64,000 bases of DNA from positions 456,214-520,213 of the forward strand of contig NZ_JACHLP010000004.1 in assembly GCF_014204525.1 (NCBI RefSeq), read 5' to 3'. The notes below the pieces were generated by a model. It did no database searches. It was not told where the DNA came from and saw only the letters and a list, made by a program, of their open reading frames with translations. This document shows positions 49,434 to 58,568 of the stretch, one piece after another. Position numbers and translations under genes: made by a program. The DNA is from Roseateles oligotrophus (GTDB lineage: Bacteria > Pseudomonadota > Gammaproteobacteria > Burkholderiales > Burkholderiaceae_C). Positions within the stretch are counted from its first letter, which is position 1. Each line of letters begins with the position of its first letter.

Positions 49434-50825
49434 TTAGCGCGTCCGCCGAGCCTCTTGGGCATGGACCCAGGCCAGGAAGCCGCCCATGCCGGTGGCGGCC
49501 AGGGCCAGGCCCAGGGTCGCGGCCGCCCAGAAGCCGGGCGCGCCCTGCAGGCGGGCCGGGATCCAGGCCGCCTCGCCGAAGGCCAGCCAGTAGCCCCCGC
49601 CTATGCCCACACCCCAGATGGCCAGGGCATAGACCAGCATGGGCGCGGTGGCGATGCGGTGGGCCCGCAGCACAAAGGCGCCGACGGTCTGGCCGGCATC
49701 GCCCACATGGAAGTACCAGAGCCAGATCAGCAGAGGCATGGCCGCGGCGATGATGGCGGGGTCGTGGGTGTAGAGGCCGAGGATGTGCTCGCGCAATGCA
49801 AACACCAGGCCACCCATGCAAAAAGCCAGGGCCAGGCCGATTTCCAGGCTGTGCCAGCCCAGGCGGCGGGCCTCGGCCAGGCGCTGTGCGCCTATGCTTT
49901 GCGCCACCAGGGTCTGGGCGGCATTGCCCAGGGCCATCGGGGCCATGAACATCAGGGCCACCAGATTCATGGCCAGCTGGTGGCCGGCCACGGCCGTGGC
50001 GCCCAGGCGGGCGATGAAGATGGCCATGAAGGTGAAGCCCGTCACCTCGATCAGCATGCCCGCGCCCATGGGCAGGCCCAGCTTCAGCATGGACTTGATG
50101 GCGGCCCAGCGCGGCGCATGCAGACCGCCTGTGCACAGGCCGAAGGGGGCGTAGAAGGGGTCGCGCCGCAACAGGCGCCAGGCGATCAGGGCCTGGGCCC
50201 ACATCACCAGGGCGGTGGCGGCCGCGCAGCCCACGGCGCCCAGGGCCGGCAGCTGCAGGCCGGCCAGGCCGAAGCCATGGATCAGCAGGACGCTCAGCGG
50301 CACTTTCAGCGCCAGGCCGGCGAGCTGGATGGCCATCACCACCTTGGGCCGGGAGACGGCCGTGTTGAAGCCGCGGTAGGCGGTGAACAGCAGGGCGGGC
50401 GGCAGGCCCAGGGCCAGGGTGGCGAGGTAGCCGCGCACCTTGGCTTCCACCTCCGGCGTCACCCGGGCAAGGCTCAGCATGGGGTCGGGGAAGAGCAGGG
50501 CCAGGCAGCCCAGCGAGGACAGGCCCAGGGCCAGCCACAGGGCCTGGTGCAGCTCGTCGCCCGCCTGAGTCAGTTTCTGCGCGCCGAACAGCTGGCCGGC
50601 GATGGGCGAGATGGCCAGCACCACGCCCATCAGGCCCAGAAAAACGGTGATGTAGATGGCCGCACCGACGGCCAGGGCGGCCAGGTCGATGGAGGAGTAA
50701 CGCGCCATCAAGACGGTGTCCACCGTGCTATTGGCCAGCACGGCGATCTGGCCGATGAAGACCGGCCAGGCCAGCGGGGCGAGGCGGCGCAGGCTGCCCA
50801 GCCGGCCCGTGCCCGAGGCGCTCAA
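49434..50825 (-). CDS. MATE-family multidrug efflux transporter (NorM-like)
   Basis: 463 residues with twelve predicted helices in two halves. The first half has PVFIGQIAVLANSTVDTVLMARYSSIDLAALAVG in outline and the second GLPMGAGMLIEVTGFTFMAIFIARLGATAVAGHQLAMN, both standard NorM features. It exports cationic drugs against Na+ or H+. The start is TTG 50825, overlapping the upstream stop as TTGA; no in-frame ATG occurs before residue 40, so the TTG is well supported. It is translationally coupled to the small zinc-ribbon-like gene upstream. Confidence 0.92.
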   Translation of the reverse strand: MSASGTGRLGSLRRLAPLAWPVFIGQIAVLANSTVDTVLMARYSSIDLAALAVGAAIYITVFLGLMGVVLAISPIAGQLFGAQKLTQAGDELHQALWLALGLSSLGCLALLFPDPMLSLARVTPEVEAKVRGYLATLALGLPPALLFTAYRGFNTAVSRPKVVMAIQLAGLALKVPLSVLLIHGFGLAGLQLPALGAVGCAAATALVMWAQALIAWRLLRRDPFYAPFGLCTGGLHAPRWAAIKSMLKLGLPMGAGMLIEVTGFTFMAIFIARLGATAVAGHQLAMNLVALMFMAPMALGNAAQTLVAQSIGAQRLAEARRLGWHSLEIGLALAFCMGGLVFALREHILGLYTHDPAIIAAAMPLLIWLWYFHVGDAGQTVGAFVLRAHRIATAPMLVYALAIWGVGIGGGYWLAFGEAAWIPARLQGAPGFWAAATLGLALAATGMGGFLAWVHAQEARRTR

Positions 50826-51286
50826 GACCTGGACCCCTGGTCCGGCCTTGCTGCCTGGTTCTGCGGGTGGTCAATGCCGTGGAACTCCCGCGCCCGTTCG
50901 GCATAGCGGTTGAAGCGCCAGGCGGTGGCCTCGATGGAGATGCGGCGCCAGGTGACGCGCTTCTCGGCCGGCGTCATCACCGGCCAGTTCTGCACCTCGT
51001 CAAAAGTGCGGCCGCAGCCCTTGCACAATTCGTCGCCCTGGCTGGTGGAGCAGATGGCGATGCAGGGGGCGTCGGGCGTGCTGTCGTACCAGCCCAGCCA
51101 GGCCTGGCGGGCGGCGGCGGGCATGCTGTCCTCGTCGCATTCGGTCTCGCGGTAATAGACCAACAGGGCGTAGACCTCGGCCAGGGCCAGCACCTCGGCG
51201 CAGGCGCGCAGGCCGTCGGCGGAGGGCTGGCGTTCGCGCCACCAGTTGATGGCGGATTCGATATCGGTGATGTGGATGCCGGCCAT
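50822..51286 (-). CDS. DUF3717-DUF1289 two-domain protein
   Basis: 154 residues. The N-terminal half (IHITDIESAINWWRERQP, then LAEVYALLVYYRETECDED) matches DUF3717, a small Burkholderiales domain. The C-terminal half is DUF1289, with PCIAICSTSQGDELCKGCGRTFDEVQNW in outline and four cysteines that may bind a metal. The two are usually separate genes as far as I know, so this looks like a fusion. Function unknown. It overlaps the MATE gene start. Confidence 0.8.
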   Translation of the reverse strand: MAGIHITDIESAINWWRERQPSADGLRACAEVLALAEVYALLVYYRETECDEDSMPAAARQAWLGWYDSTPDAPCIAICSTSQGDELCKGCGRTFDEVQNWPVMTPAEKRVTWRRISIEATAWRFNRYAERAREFHGIDHPQNQAARPDQGSRS

Positions 51287-51483
51287 GTCAGTTATCCGTA
51301 GCGCTGCGCGCCACCCGCAGCCGATGAAACTGGGTATTCGGGCCGAGCGCCGGGCCGCCCCAAGCTGGCCCGCGCTGGCGACGCTGGGCGGTCGAACCGC
51401 CCCGCGTCGCCGTTCCCTCGGGGGACCGACTGGGCTTGCCCGCGTTCAGCGTGGCAAGACTGGGCGAGGGGTTTACTTTCATT
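51287..51483. repeat. Intergenic repeat-like region after trpS
   Basis: 197 bp without a gene. It reads GGGCCGCCCCAAGCTGGCCC then GTCGCCGTTCCCTCGGGGGACC, resembling the GCCCCAAG...CCCTCGGGGG intergenic elements I recall from Comamonadaceae. Several short inverted repeats (GGCGGTCGAACCGCC; CCCTCGGGGG) would fold the transcript. It may terminate trpS by a folded structure; there is no U-run. Confidence 0.45.
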
Positions 51484-52503
51484 TCAATAGGCTAGGCCCA
51501 TGGCGGTGCGGACCTCGCGCAAGGTCTTGCGGGCGACGGCGCGGGCGCGTTCGGTGCCGACCTCGACGATCCACTGCACCTGCTTGGGGTTGGCCAGATA
51601 GCTCTCGGCGCGCTCGCGCCAAGGCTCTTGTTCCTTGTGTATGGCCTGGATCAGGGGCTGCTTGCAGTCCAGGCAGCCGATGCCGGCCGAGCGGCAGCCC
51701 TGGGCCGCCCAGGCCTGGGTGGCGGCGGTGGAGTAAAGCTCGTGCAGCGGCCAGACGGGGCAGCGCGTGGGCTCGCCCGGGTCGCCGAGGCGCACCCGCT
51801 GCGGGTCGGTCGGCATGGTGCGAACTTTTTCTTCCACCACGGCCGGCGCATCGCGCATGGCGATGGCGTTGCCGGCGCTCTTGCTCATCTTCTGGCCGTC
51901 CAGGCCGGGCAGGCGGGCGGTCTCGGTCAGCAGCTCCTGCGGCTCGGGCAGGATGGCGCGCTCCGGTGCGTAGATGCGGTTGAAGCGGCGCGCCACCTCG
52001 CGGGTCACTTCCACATGGGCGGTCTGGTCCTCGCCCACCGGCACATAGGCGGCCTTGTAGATCAGGATGTCGGCCGCCTGCAGCAGCGGGTAGCCGAGGA
52101 AGCCGTAGGTGGCGAGTTCACGGTTCTTCTCGACCTGATCCTTGTAGCTGGGGATGCGCTCCAGCCAGCTGGAGGGCGTGCTCATGGCCAGCAGGGTGAA
52201 GAGCTCGGCATGCTCGGGCATGCGGCTCTGGATGAAGAGGGTGGCCTGCTCGGGGTCGACGCCGGCGGCCAGCCAGTCGATCACCATGTCGTAGACATTG
52301 CGTTCGATCTCGCCGCGGTCCTGGTAATGGGTGGTCAGGGCATGCCAGTCGGCGACGAAGAAGAAGCAGTCGTGGCTGGACTGCAGGCGCACCCAGTTCT
52401 TCAGTGCGCCGTGGTAATGGCCCAGATGCAGGGCACCGGTGGGGCGCATGCCGGAGAGCACGCGCTGGCGTGCGGGAGGGTGATCGGGAAGGGCTTCAGA
52501 CAT
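51484..52503 (-). CDS. trpS: Tryptophanyl-tRNA synthetase with four-Cys motif
   Basis: 339 residues, class Ic synthetase charging tRNA-Trp. The HIGH motif reads TGALHLGHYHGAL, the KMSKS motif is intact (GQKMSKSAG), and the Trp-binding region includes FVADWHALT. An insertion after KMSKS carries Cys-x21-Cys-x6-Cys-x2-Cys (PTRC ... GCRSAGIGCLDC), very like the Fe4S4-binding motif described for Thermotoga maritima TrpRS. ATG 52503 is chosen because a TACAAT -10 box lies 7 nt before it and overlaps the earlier ATG 52512. Confidence 0.95.
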   Translation of the reverse strand: MSEALPDHPPARQRVLSGMRPTGALHLGHYHGALKNWVRLQSSHDCFFFVADWHALTTHYQDRGEIERNVYDMVIDWLAAGVDPEQATLFIQSRMPEHAELFTLLAMSTPSSWLERIPSYKDQVEKNRELATYGFLGYPLLQAADILIYKAAYVPVGEDQTAHVEVTREVARRFNRIYAPERAILPEPQELLTETARLPGLDGQKMSKSAGNAIAMRDAPAVVEEKVRTMPTDPQRVRLGDPGEPTRCPVWPLHELYSTAATQAWAAQGCRSAGIGCLDCKQPLIQAIHKEQEPWRERAESYLANPKQVQWIVEVGTERARAVARKTLREVRTAMGLAY

Positions 52504-52510
52504 GGGTGGC

Positions 52511-52516
52511 ATTGTA
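52511..52516 (-). promoter_or_regulatory. Predicted -10 box of trpS, leaderless arrangement
   Basis: Minus-strand TACAAT, 7-nt spacer GCCACCC, then ATG 52503. No Shine-Dalgarno sequence. Six bp from the divergent purN box. Confidence 0.5.
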
Positions 52517-52522
52517 GGGAGC

Positions 52523-52528
52523 TACACT
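52523..52528 (+). promoter_or_regulatory. Predicted -10 box of purN, leaderless arrangement
   Basis: TACACT, 8-nt spacer CGCCGCCC, then ATG 52537. No Shine-Dalgarno sequence. Its -35 would lie at the trpS start codon. Confidence 0.45.
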
Positions 52529-52536
52529 CGCCGCCC

Positions 52537-53172
52537 ATGAAAAGCATCGTGATCCTGATCTCCGGCCGTGGTTCGAATATGGAGGCCATCGTGCGTGCCT
52601 GCGCGGCCGAGGGCTGGCCGGCCCGCATCGCCGCCGTGATCAGCAACCGGCCCGATGCGGCCGGTCTGGCGTTCGCGCAATCGCATGGCATTGCGACGGC
52701 CGTGGTCGATCACAAGGCCTTCAGCGGCGAGAACCGGCGCGAGGCTTTTGACGCCGAGCTGCAGCGGGTGATCGATGGCTTTGCGCCCGATCTGCTGGTC
52801 TTGGCCGGCTTTATGCGCATCCTCACACCTGGCTTCACGGCGCATTACGCCCAGCGCATGCTGAACATCCACCCCTCGCTGCTGCCGGCCTTCACCGGCC
52901 TGCACACGCATGCGCGGGCGCTGGAGATGGGCTGCAAATTCGTCGGCGCCACGGTGCATTTCGTGACGGCCGAGCTGGACCACGGTGCCATCGTGGCCCA
53001 GGCCGTGGTGCCGGTGCAGGCGGGTGATGACGAGGCTTCCTTGTCGGCCCGGGTGCTGGCGCTTGAGCACCGCATGTATCCGGCCGCCGTGCGCTGGTTT
53101 GTGCAGGGCCAGCTTGCGATCGAGGGCGGCCTGGTGCGTCAGACGGCGGGCGAGAACCAGGCCTTCAGCTGA
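52537..53172 (+). CDS. purN: Phosphoribosylglycinamide formyltransferase
   Basis: Transfers formyl from 10-formyl-tetrahydrofolate to GAR in purine synthesis. 211 residues. Motifs: ISGRGSNMEAI (phosphate loop), LLVLAGFMRIL, the catalytic Asn-His pair in NIHPSLLPAFTGLHTH, and the catalytic Asp region VHFVTAELDHGAIVAQ. Divergent from trpS with 33 bp between start codons. Confidence 0.96.
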   Translation: MKSIVILISGRGSNMEAIVRACAAEGWPARIAAVISNRPDAAGLAFAQSHGIATAVVDHKAFSGENRREAFDAELQRVIDGFAPDLLVLAGFMRILTPGFTAHYAQRMLNIHPSLLPAFTGLHTHARALEMGCKFVGATVHFVTAELDHGAIVAQAVVPVQAGDDEASLSARVLALEHRMYPAAVRWFVQGQLAIEGGLVRQTAGENQAFS

Positions 53173-53188
53173 CAGGCTGTGGCCGGGT

Positions 53189-53422
53189 TCAGTCGATTGG
53201 GCTGAATCGCCGGACGATCCGGCCCTCGACTTCCAGCTCGCCGAAGAACATCTCGTAGGGCCGCACCCATAGGCCGGTGGCGTTGTAAAGCGGGCGGTAG
53301 AGCACCAGCGGCTCCAGGGTTTCGCTGTGGCGGGCGACGCCTATCACCTCGTATTCACCGCCTTTGTAGTGGCGGTAGCGGCCGGTGGGGGCCGCGGGCA
53401 GGGGGCTCAGTTCTTCGCTCAT
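53189..53422 (-). CDS. DUF1653 protein
   Basis: 77 residues. The DUF1653 signature GRYRHYKGGEYEVIGVARHSETLEPLVLYRPLY in outline, and the WVRPYEMFFGELE end, are both complete. A small SH3-like beta-barrel is expected; function unknown. Convergent with purN (16 bp). ATG 53422 gives the family length. Confidence 0.85.
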   Translation of the reverse strand: MSEELSPLPAAPTGRYRHYKGGEYEVIGVARHSETLEPLVLYRPLYNATGLWVRPYEMFFGELEVEGRIVRRFSPID

Positions 53423-53479
53423 GATGGTTTTTGTGCGGGCCTTGCCGCATTCGAATTCGGGCAGGGCGGCCGGTGCTGG

Positions 53480-53485
53480 GATAAT
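53480..53485 (+). promoter_or_regulatory. Predicted -10 box of the RsmB-like gene, leaderless arrangement
   Basis: GATAAT preceded by TGG (extended -10 form), then 6 nt CGGGGC and ATG 53492. No Shine-Dalgarno sequence apart from this GGGG. Confidence 0.45.
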
Positions 53486-53491
53486 CGGGGC

Positions 53492-54751
53492 ATGCATCCT
53501 AATGCCCTTCTTGAAATGAGCTGCGAGCTCTTGCGCGCCGTCCTCAAACTCGACGCACCCGCTGACAGCGTGGTGTCCGCCTTCTTCCGCCAACACAAGG
53601 GCCTCGGCCAGCGTGAACGGCATGCTCTCGCGGAGACGACTTATGCCGTCCTGCGGCGCCGGCCTCTGCTGCAGCATCTGGCCCAGTCGGGCCGCGGCCC
53701 CACCGAGAGACGCCTGGCCATCCTGGCCTGGCAAGGTAACGACACCTTTCTGCGTGGTGCCCTGACGCCGCCGGAGCAGGAATGGCTGGCCCAGGTCCAG
53801 GCCCTGGATCAAACCGGCCTGCCGCCCAAGCTGCGCCACAATCTGCCGGAATGGCTGGCCGCGCCCCTGCTGGAGCGTCTGGGCGAAGAGCAGTTCTGGC
53901 TGCTGGCCGCCAGCATGAACGAGCCTGCACCGCTTGATCTGCGCGTTAACACCCTGAAGAACAAGCGCGAGGAAGCGCTGGCGGCCCTGGCGGCGGCCAA
54001 TATCGCGGCCGAGCCCACGCCCTTCTCGCCCATGGGCCTGCGCATCCCCGGCAAACCGGCCTTGAACAAGTTGGAGCTGTTCACCGGCGGCGGCGTCGAG
54101 GTGCAGGACGAGGGCAGCCAGTTGCTGGCCTTGCTGTTGGATGCCAAGCGCAGCGAGATGGTGGTGGACTTCTGCGCCGGTGCCGGTGGCAAGACCCTGG
54201 CCCTGGGTGCGTCAATGCGCAATACCGGGCGCCTGTATGCCTTCGATGTGTCCGGCCACCGCCTGGCCGCCTTGAAGCCACGCCTGGCCCGCAGCGGCCT
54301 GTCCAATGTCTACCCGACCCAGATCGCGCACGAGCGCGACGATCGCATCAAGCGCCTGGCCGGCAAGATAGATCGCGTGCTGGTCGATGCACCTTGCTCG
54401 GGCCTGGGTACCTTGCGCCGCAACCCCGATCTGAAATGGCGCCAGACGCCGCAGGCGATTGCCGAGCTGCAAGTCAAGCAGGCCGCCATCCTGGCCAGCG
54501 CCGCCCGCATGCTCAAGCCGGGTGGCCGCCTGGTCTATGCCACTTGCAGCCTGCTGGACGCCGAAAACGAGCAGATCGCGCAAGCCTTTGAGTCCGCCCA
54601 TCCCCAGTTCACCAAGCTCGACGCCGCCGAGGTCTTGGGCAAGGCCCATGTGGCCCAGGCCGAGAAGCTGGTGGAGAAGGGCTATCTGCGCCTGTGGCCA
54701 CACCAGCATCAGACGGACGGCTTCTTTGCTGCCGTCTGGGAAAAGCGTTAA
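53492..54751 (+). CDS. RsmB/NOP2-family RNA (cytosine-5-)-methyltransferase
   Basis: 419 residues. An N-terminal helical domain is followed by the Rossmann core: VVDFCAGAGGKTLALGASM (SAM motif I), VDAPCSGLGTLRRNPDLKWR (motif IV, first catalytic Cys) and YATCSLLDAENE (motif VI, second catalytic Cys). The two-Cys arrangement is that of RsmB/RsmF 5-methylcytosine enzymes. The substrate is most likely 16S rRNA, but tRNA-acting relatives exist, so I give no symbol. Confidence 0.9.
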   Translation: MHPNALLEMSCELLRAVLKLDAPADSVVSAFFRQHKGLGQRERHALAETTYAVLRRRPLLQHLAQSGRGPTERRLAILAWQGNDTFLRGALTPPEQEWLAQVQALDQTGLPPKLRHNLPEWLAAPLLERLGEEQFWLLAASMNEPAPLDLRVNTLKNKREEALAALAAANIAAEPTPFSPMGLRIPGKPALNKLELFTGGGVEVQDEGSQLLALLLDAKRSEMVVDFCAGAGGKTLALGASMRNTGRLYAFDVSGHRLAALKPRLARSGLSNVYPTQIAHERDDRIKRLAGKIDRVLVDAPCSGLGTLRRNPDLKWRQTPQAIAELQVKQAAILASAARMLKPGGRLVYATCSLLDAENEQIAQAFESAHPQFTKLDAAEVLGKAHVAQAEKLVEKGYLRLWPHQHQTDGFFAAVWEKR

Positions 54752-54878
54752 GTCTTGCGCCCTCTTGCTCGGGCCTGGGGCTTTGGCCCTGGGCGATTTG
54801 GGGTGGCCCACCTACAATTGAGCGGAAAATTTTTCGCAGGCTTGGGCTTTTGGCCTTGGATCACTGTTTAAGGATCGA

Positions 54879-56099
54879 ATGAACTTCTTGATGACGATAG
54901 GTGACGGCCTGGTGGCGTGGCTCAGCAATGGCTTGCTGGACGCCAGCGCCTGGCAGATGGTGGCCTACACCCTGGTCGTGACGCATTTCACGATTCTCGG
55001 CGTGACCATCTTTCTGCATCGCGCCCAAGCCCACCGAGCCTTGGACCTAGGCCCCATCCCGGCGCATTTCTTCCGCTTCTGGCTGTGGCTGACGACCGGC
55101 ATGGTGACCAAGGAGTTTGTGGCGGTGCACCGCAAGCACCACGCCAAGTGCGAGACCGAGGAAGACCCGCACAGCCCGCAGACGCGCGGCCTCAAGGCCT
55201 TGCTGCTGACCGGCGTGGAGCTGTATCGCGCCGAGGCCAAGAACCCTGAGACCCTCAAAAAATACGGCCTGGGCACGCCGGACGACTGGATCGAGCGCAA
55301 TCTCTACACCCGCTATTCCTGGCAGGGCGTGGGCCTGATGCTGATCATCAATCTGACCCTGTTCGGCGCCATCGGCGCCACCATCTGGGCCATCCAGATG
55401 GCCTGGATTCCGGTCTGGGCGACGGGTGTCATCAATGGCATCGGCCATTTCTGGGGCTATCGCAATTTCGAGGCGCCCGATGCCTCGACCAATGTCTCGC
55501 CCTGGGGTATCCTGATCGGCGGTGAAGAGTTGCACAACAACCATCACACCTATCCGACCTCGGCCAAGTTCTCGGTCAAGCCTTTTGAGTTCGACATCGG
55601 CTGGGGCTATATCCGTGCCTTCGAGATGCTGGGCTGGGCCAAGGTCCGCAAGACGGCGCCCAAGCTGCGCCAGGGCGATATCAAGCCGGCCGACAAGCAG
55701 ACGCTGGAGGCCATCATCGCCAATCGCTACGAGGTCATGGCCAGTTATGGCCGCGGCCTGAAGGCGGCTTGTGGCGAGGAGCTGGACAAGCTCAAGGCCC
55801 AGGGCAAGCAGCACAGCGCCCAGTGGGCGCAGTTCAAGGCCGCCAAGGCCTGGTTGCACCGCGATGCCGACCGCATCCCGGACGAGGCGCTGAGCCAGAT
55901 TGCCGGTGCCCGCGCCGCCAGCCCGGCACTGGACAAGTTGCTGACCATGCGCGAGGAATTGCGCCAGCTCTGGACCCGCACCAATGTCTCGGCCGAGCAG
56001 TTGGTCAGCGATCTGCAAGCCTGGTGCCGTCGCGCCGAGGAGAGCGGCATTGCCGAGCTGCGCGCCTTCTCCATGAATCTGCGCATGGCGCGGGTCTAG
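54879..56099 (+). CDS. Acyl-CoA/acyl-lipid desaturase with C-terminal extension
   Basis: 406 residues, integral membrane di-iron desaturase. Three His boxes: HRAQAH, HRKHH and HNNHH, plus the NGIGHFWGYRNF segment of the delta-9 acyl-CoA type. At least four hydrophobic helices span the first 200 residues. The last 130 residues are hydrophilic and helical (LKAACGEELDKLKAQGKQ... to SMNLRMARV), longer than in eukaryotic enzymes. It introduces double bonds into membrane fatty acids. A TACAAT at about 54812-54817 may be its -10 box. A strong terminator follows. Confidence 0.93.
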   Translation: MNFLMTIGDGLVAWLSNGLLDASAWQMVAYTLVVTHFTILGVTIFLHRAQAHRALDLGPIPAHFFRFWLWLTTGMVTKEFVAVHRKHHAKCETEEDPHSPQTRGLKALLLTGVELYRAEAKNPETLKKYGLGTPDDWIERNLYTRYSWQGVGLMLIINLTLFGAIGATIWAIQMAWIPVWATGVINGIGHFWGYRNFEAPDASTNVSPWGILIGGEELHNNHHTYPTSAKFSVKPFEFDIGWGYIRAFEMLGWAKVRKTAPKLRQGDIKPADKQTLEAIIANRYEVMASYGRGLKAACGEELDKLKAQGKQHSAQWAQFKAAKAWLHRDADRIPDEALSQIAGARAASPALDKLLTMREELRQLWTRTNVSAEQLVSDLQAWCRRAEESGIAELRAFSMNLRMARV

Positions 56100-56129
56100 G
56101 GCAACAAAGCCTTACAGAAGCGATACAGA

Positions 56130-56157
56130 AAGGGCACCCAAGGCGGTGCCCTTTTTT
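56130..56157 (+). terminator. Intrinsic terminator of the desaturase gene
   Basis: AAGGGCACC, 6-nt loop, GGTGCCCTT then TTTT, 30 bp after the stop codon. Confidence 0.9.
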
Positions 56158-56205
56158 ACGTCTGCGGACTAGACTTTGCTTGTGACTAGCCCAAGGAGAG
56201 ACGAG

Positions 56206-56703
56206 ATGAAAACAATCAGACTTGCTGTTCTGCCCCTGGCCTTGCTGCTGGCGGCGCTGACGACCCAGGCTGCGGTCGAGGTTCGCTTCGTGAATCCCGA
56301 GAAGTTTTCCGACGCCAACCGCTCGACGGTCGACCGTGATCGGGTCTTGCAGGCGCTGCAAGCGCATCTGCGCGAATTGGGTGATCAGCAACTGCCCGGC
56401 AAGGATTTGCTGATCGAGGTGAGCGATGTGGACCTCGCCGGTGAGTTGGAGCCCCATGGCCGCGCCATGGAAATGTATCGGGTGTTGCGCCCGGTGACGC
56501 GTCCGGCCATCGATCTGCGCTTTGTGTTGAGCGAGCAGGGCAAGGAGTTGCGCAAGGGCCAGGCTCAGCTGAGCGACCTTTCGTATATGGATCGCTTCAA
56601 TCGCTATGACAGCAATGACTCGCTGCGCTTCGAGAAGCGCATGCTGGACGAGTGGTTCGCCAAGGAGTTTTCCGCCGAGATCAAGCCTGCTGCCAAGCCC
56701 TGA
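56206..56703 (+). CDS. DUF3016 exported protein
   Basis: 165 residues. Signal peptide of about 23 residues (cleavage after TQA), then a domain with VEVRFVNPEKFSDA at the start and FEKRMLDEWFAKEF at the end, both typical of DUF3016. Function unknown; probably periplasmic. AAGGAGAG precedes ATG 56206. Bounded by terminators on both sides, so monocistronic. Confidence 0.83.
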   Translation: MKTIRLAVLPLALLLAALTTQAAVEVRFVNPEKFSDANRSTVDRDRVLQALQAHLRELGDQQLPGKDLLIEVSDVDLAGELEPHGRAMEMYRVLRPVTRPAIDLRFVLSEQGKELRKGQAQLSDLSYMDRFNRYDSNDSLRFEKRMLDEWFAKEFSAEIKPAAKP

Positions 56704-56715
56704 TTTGCGGCCATA

Positions 56716-56750
56716 AAAAAACCCCGCCAGCTTGGTGCTGCGGGGTTTTT
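56716..56750. terminator. Bidirectional terminator between DUF3016 gene and rpmG
   Basis: AAAAAACCCCGC, 11-nt loop, GCGGGGTTTTT: an A-run on one side and a T-run on the other, usable by the plus-strand DUF3016 gene and the minus-strand rpmB-rpmG operon. Confidence 0.88.
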
Positions 56751-56801
56751 CTTTGGGCGAGACCTGGGTTCAGGCCTCAAGCACCGGGATGCCAGGCCGA
56801 A

Positions 56802-56969
56802 TTACTTCAGCTTGATTTCCTTGTACAGAACATGCTTGCGAGCCTTGGGATCGAATTTCATGAATTCGAGCTTGCCGGTCGTGGTCTTCTTGTTCTTGTC
56901 GGTGGTGTAGAAGTGACCGGTTCCTGCGGTCGACTCCAGCTTGATCTTTTCGCGTGCGCCTTTAGCCAT
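56802..56969 (-). CDS. rpmG: 50S ribosomal protein L33
   Basis: 55 residues, starting [16 protein letters not shown] and ending YKEIKLK, the usual length and ends of bL33. The zinc-ribbon cysteines are absent, so this is the C- (cysteine-free) type. It follows rpmB by 25 bp. An AAGGAG-type site precedes the ATG. Confidence 0.95.
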   Translation of the reverse strand: MAKGAREKIKLESTAGTGHFYTTDKNKKTTTGKLEFMKFDPKARKHVLYKEIKLK

Positions 56970-56994
56970 GGTGATGCTCCTTGGGTCTTGTTAA

Positions 56995-57228
56995 TTAGAG
57001 CTCGCCTTTGGCGCGCAGGTCGGCGACGACTTGGTCGATGCCGACCTTGTCGATCAAACGCAGGGCAGCATTGCTGATGCGCAGACGAACCCAACGGTTC
57101 TCGGTCTCCAGGAAGAAGCGGCGGTACTGCAGATTGGGCAGAAAGCGACGCTTGGTTTTGTTATTGGCGTGGGAAACATTGTTTCCCACCATGGGCTTCT
57201 TGCCCGTGACTTGACAGACGCGTGCCAT
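56995..57228 (-). CDS. rpmB: 50S ribosomal protein L28
   Basis: 77 residues: [31 protein letters not shown] and the C-terminal [15 protein letters not shown] are typical of bL28. A strong AGGAG lies 7 nt before ATG 57228. First gene of the rpmB-rpmG operon. Confidence 0.97.
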   Translation of the reverse strand: MARVCQVTGKKPMVGNNVSHANNKTKRRFLPNLQYRRFFLETENRWVRLRISNAALRLIDKVGIDQVVADLRAKGEL

Positions 57229-57390
57229 GACGCTTCTCCTGTTTTCAACTTTTTTGACCAGTTCCTCGACCGATTTGAATCGCGTGCCGAGCAACCACAT
57301 GACCGCTTATTACCTGCCAAACCCGAATAGAGCGCGGCCCATACAGCAGGAAAGCCTGCGAGTATAGCGCAAATTTCGAGTGTGCCCGGT

Positions 57391-58461
<1,071 letters not shown>

Positions 58462-58568
58462 CTAGGTAAGCTCGCCAAAGCTGCTGGGAACTTCTTGTTT
58501 GCCCTGGTTTCGCTGTAGGTGTTGGGCTTGCGTGCCGATATCAAATCATCATTTGTAGGAGACCATCT

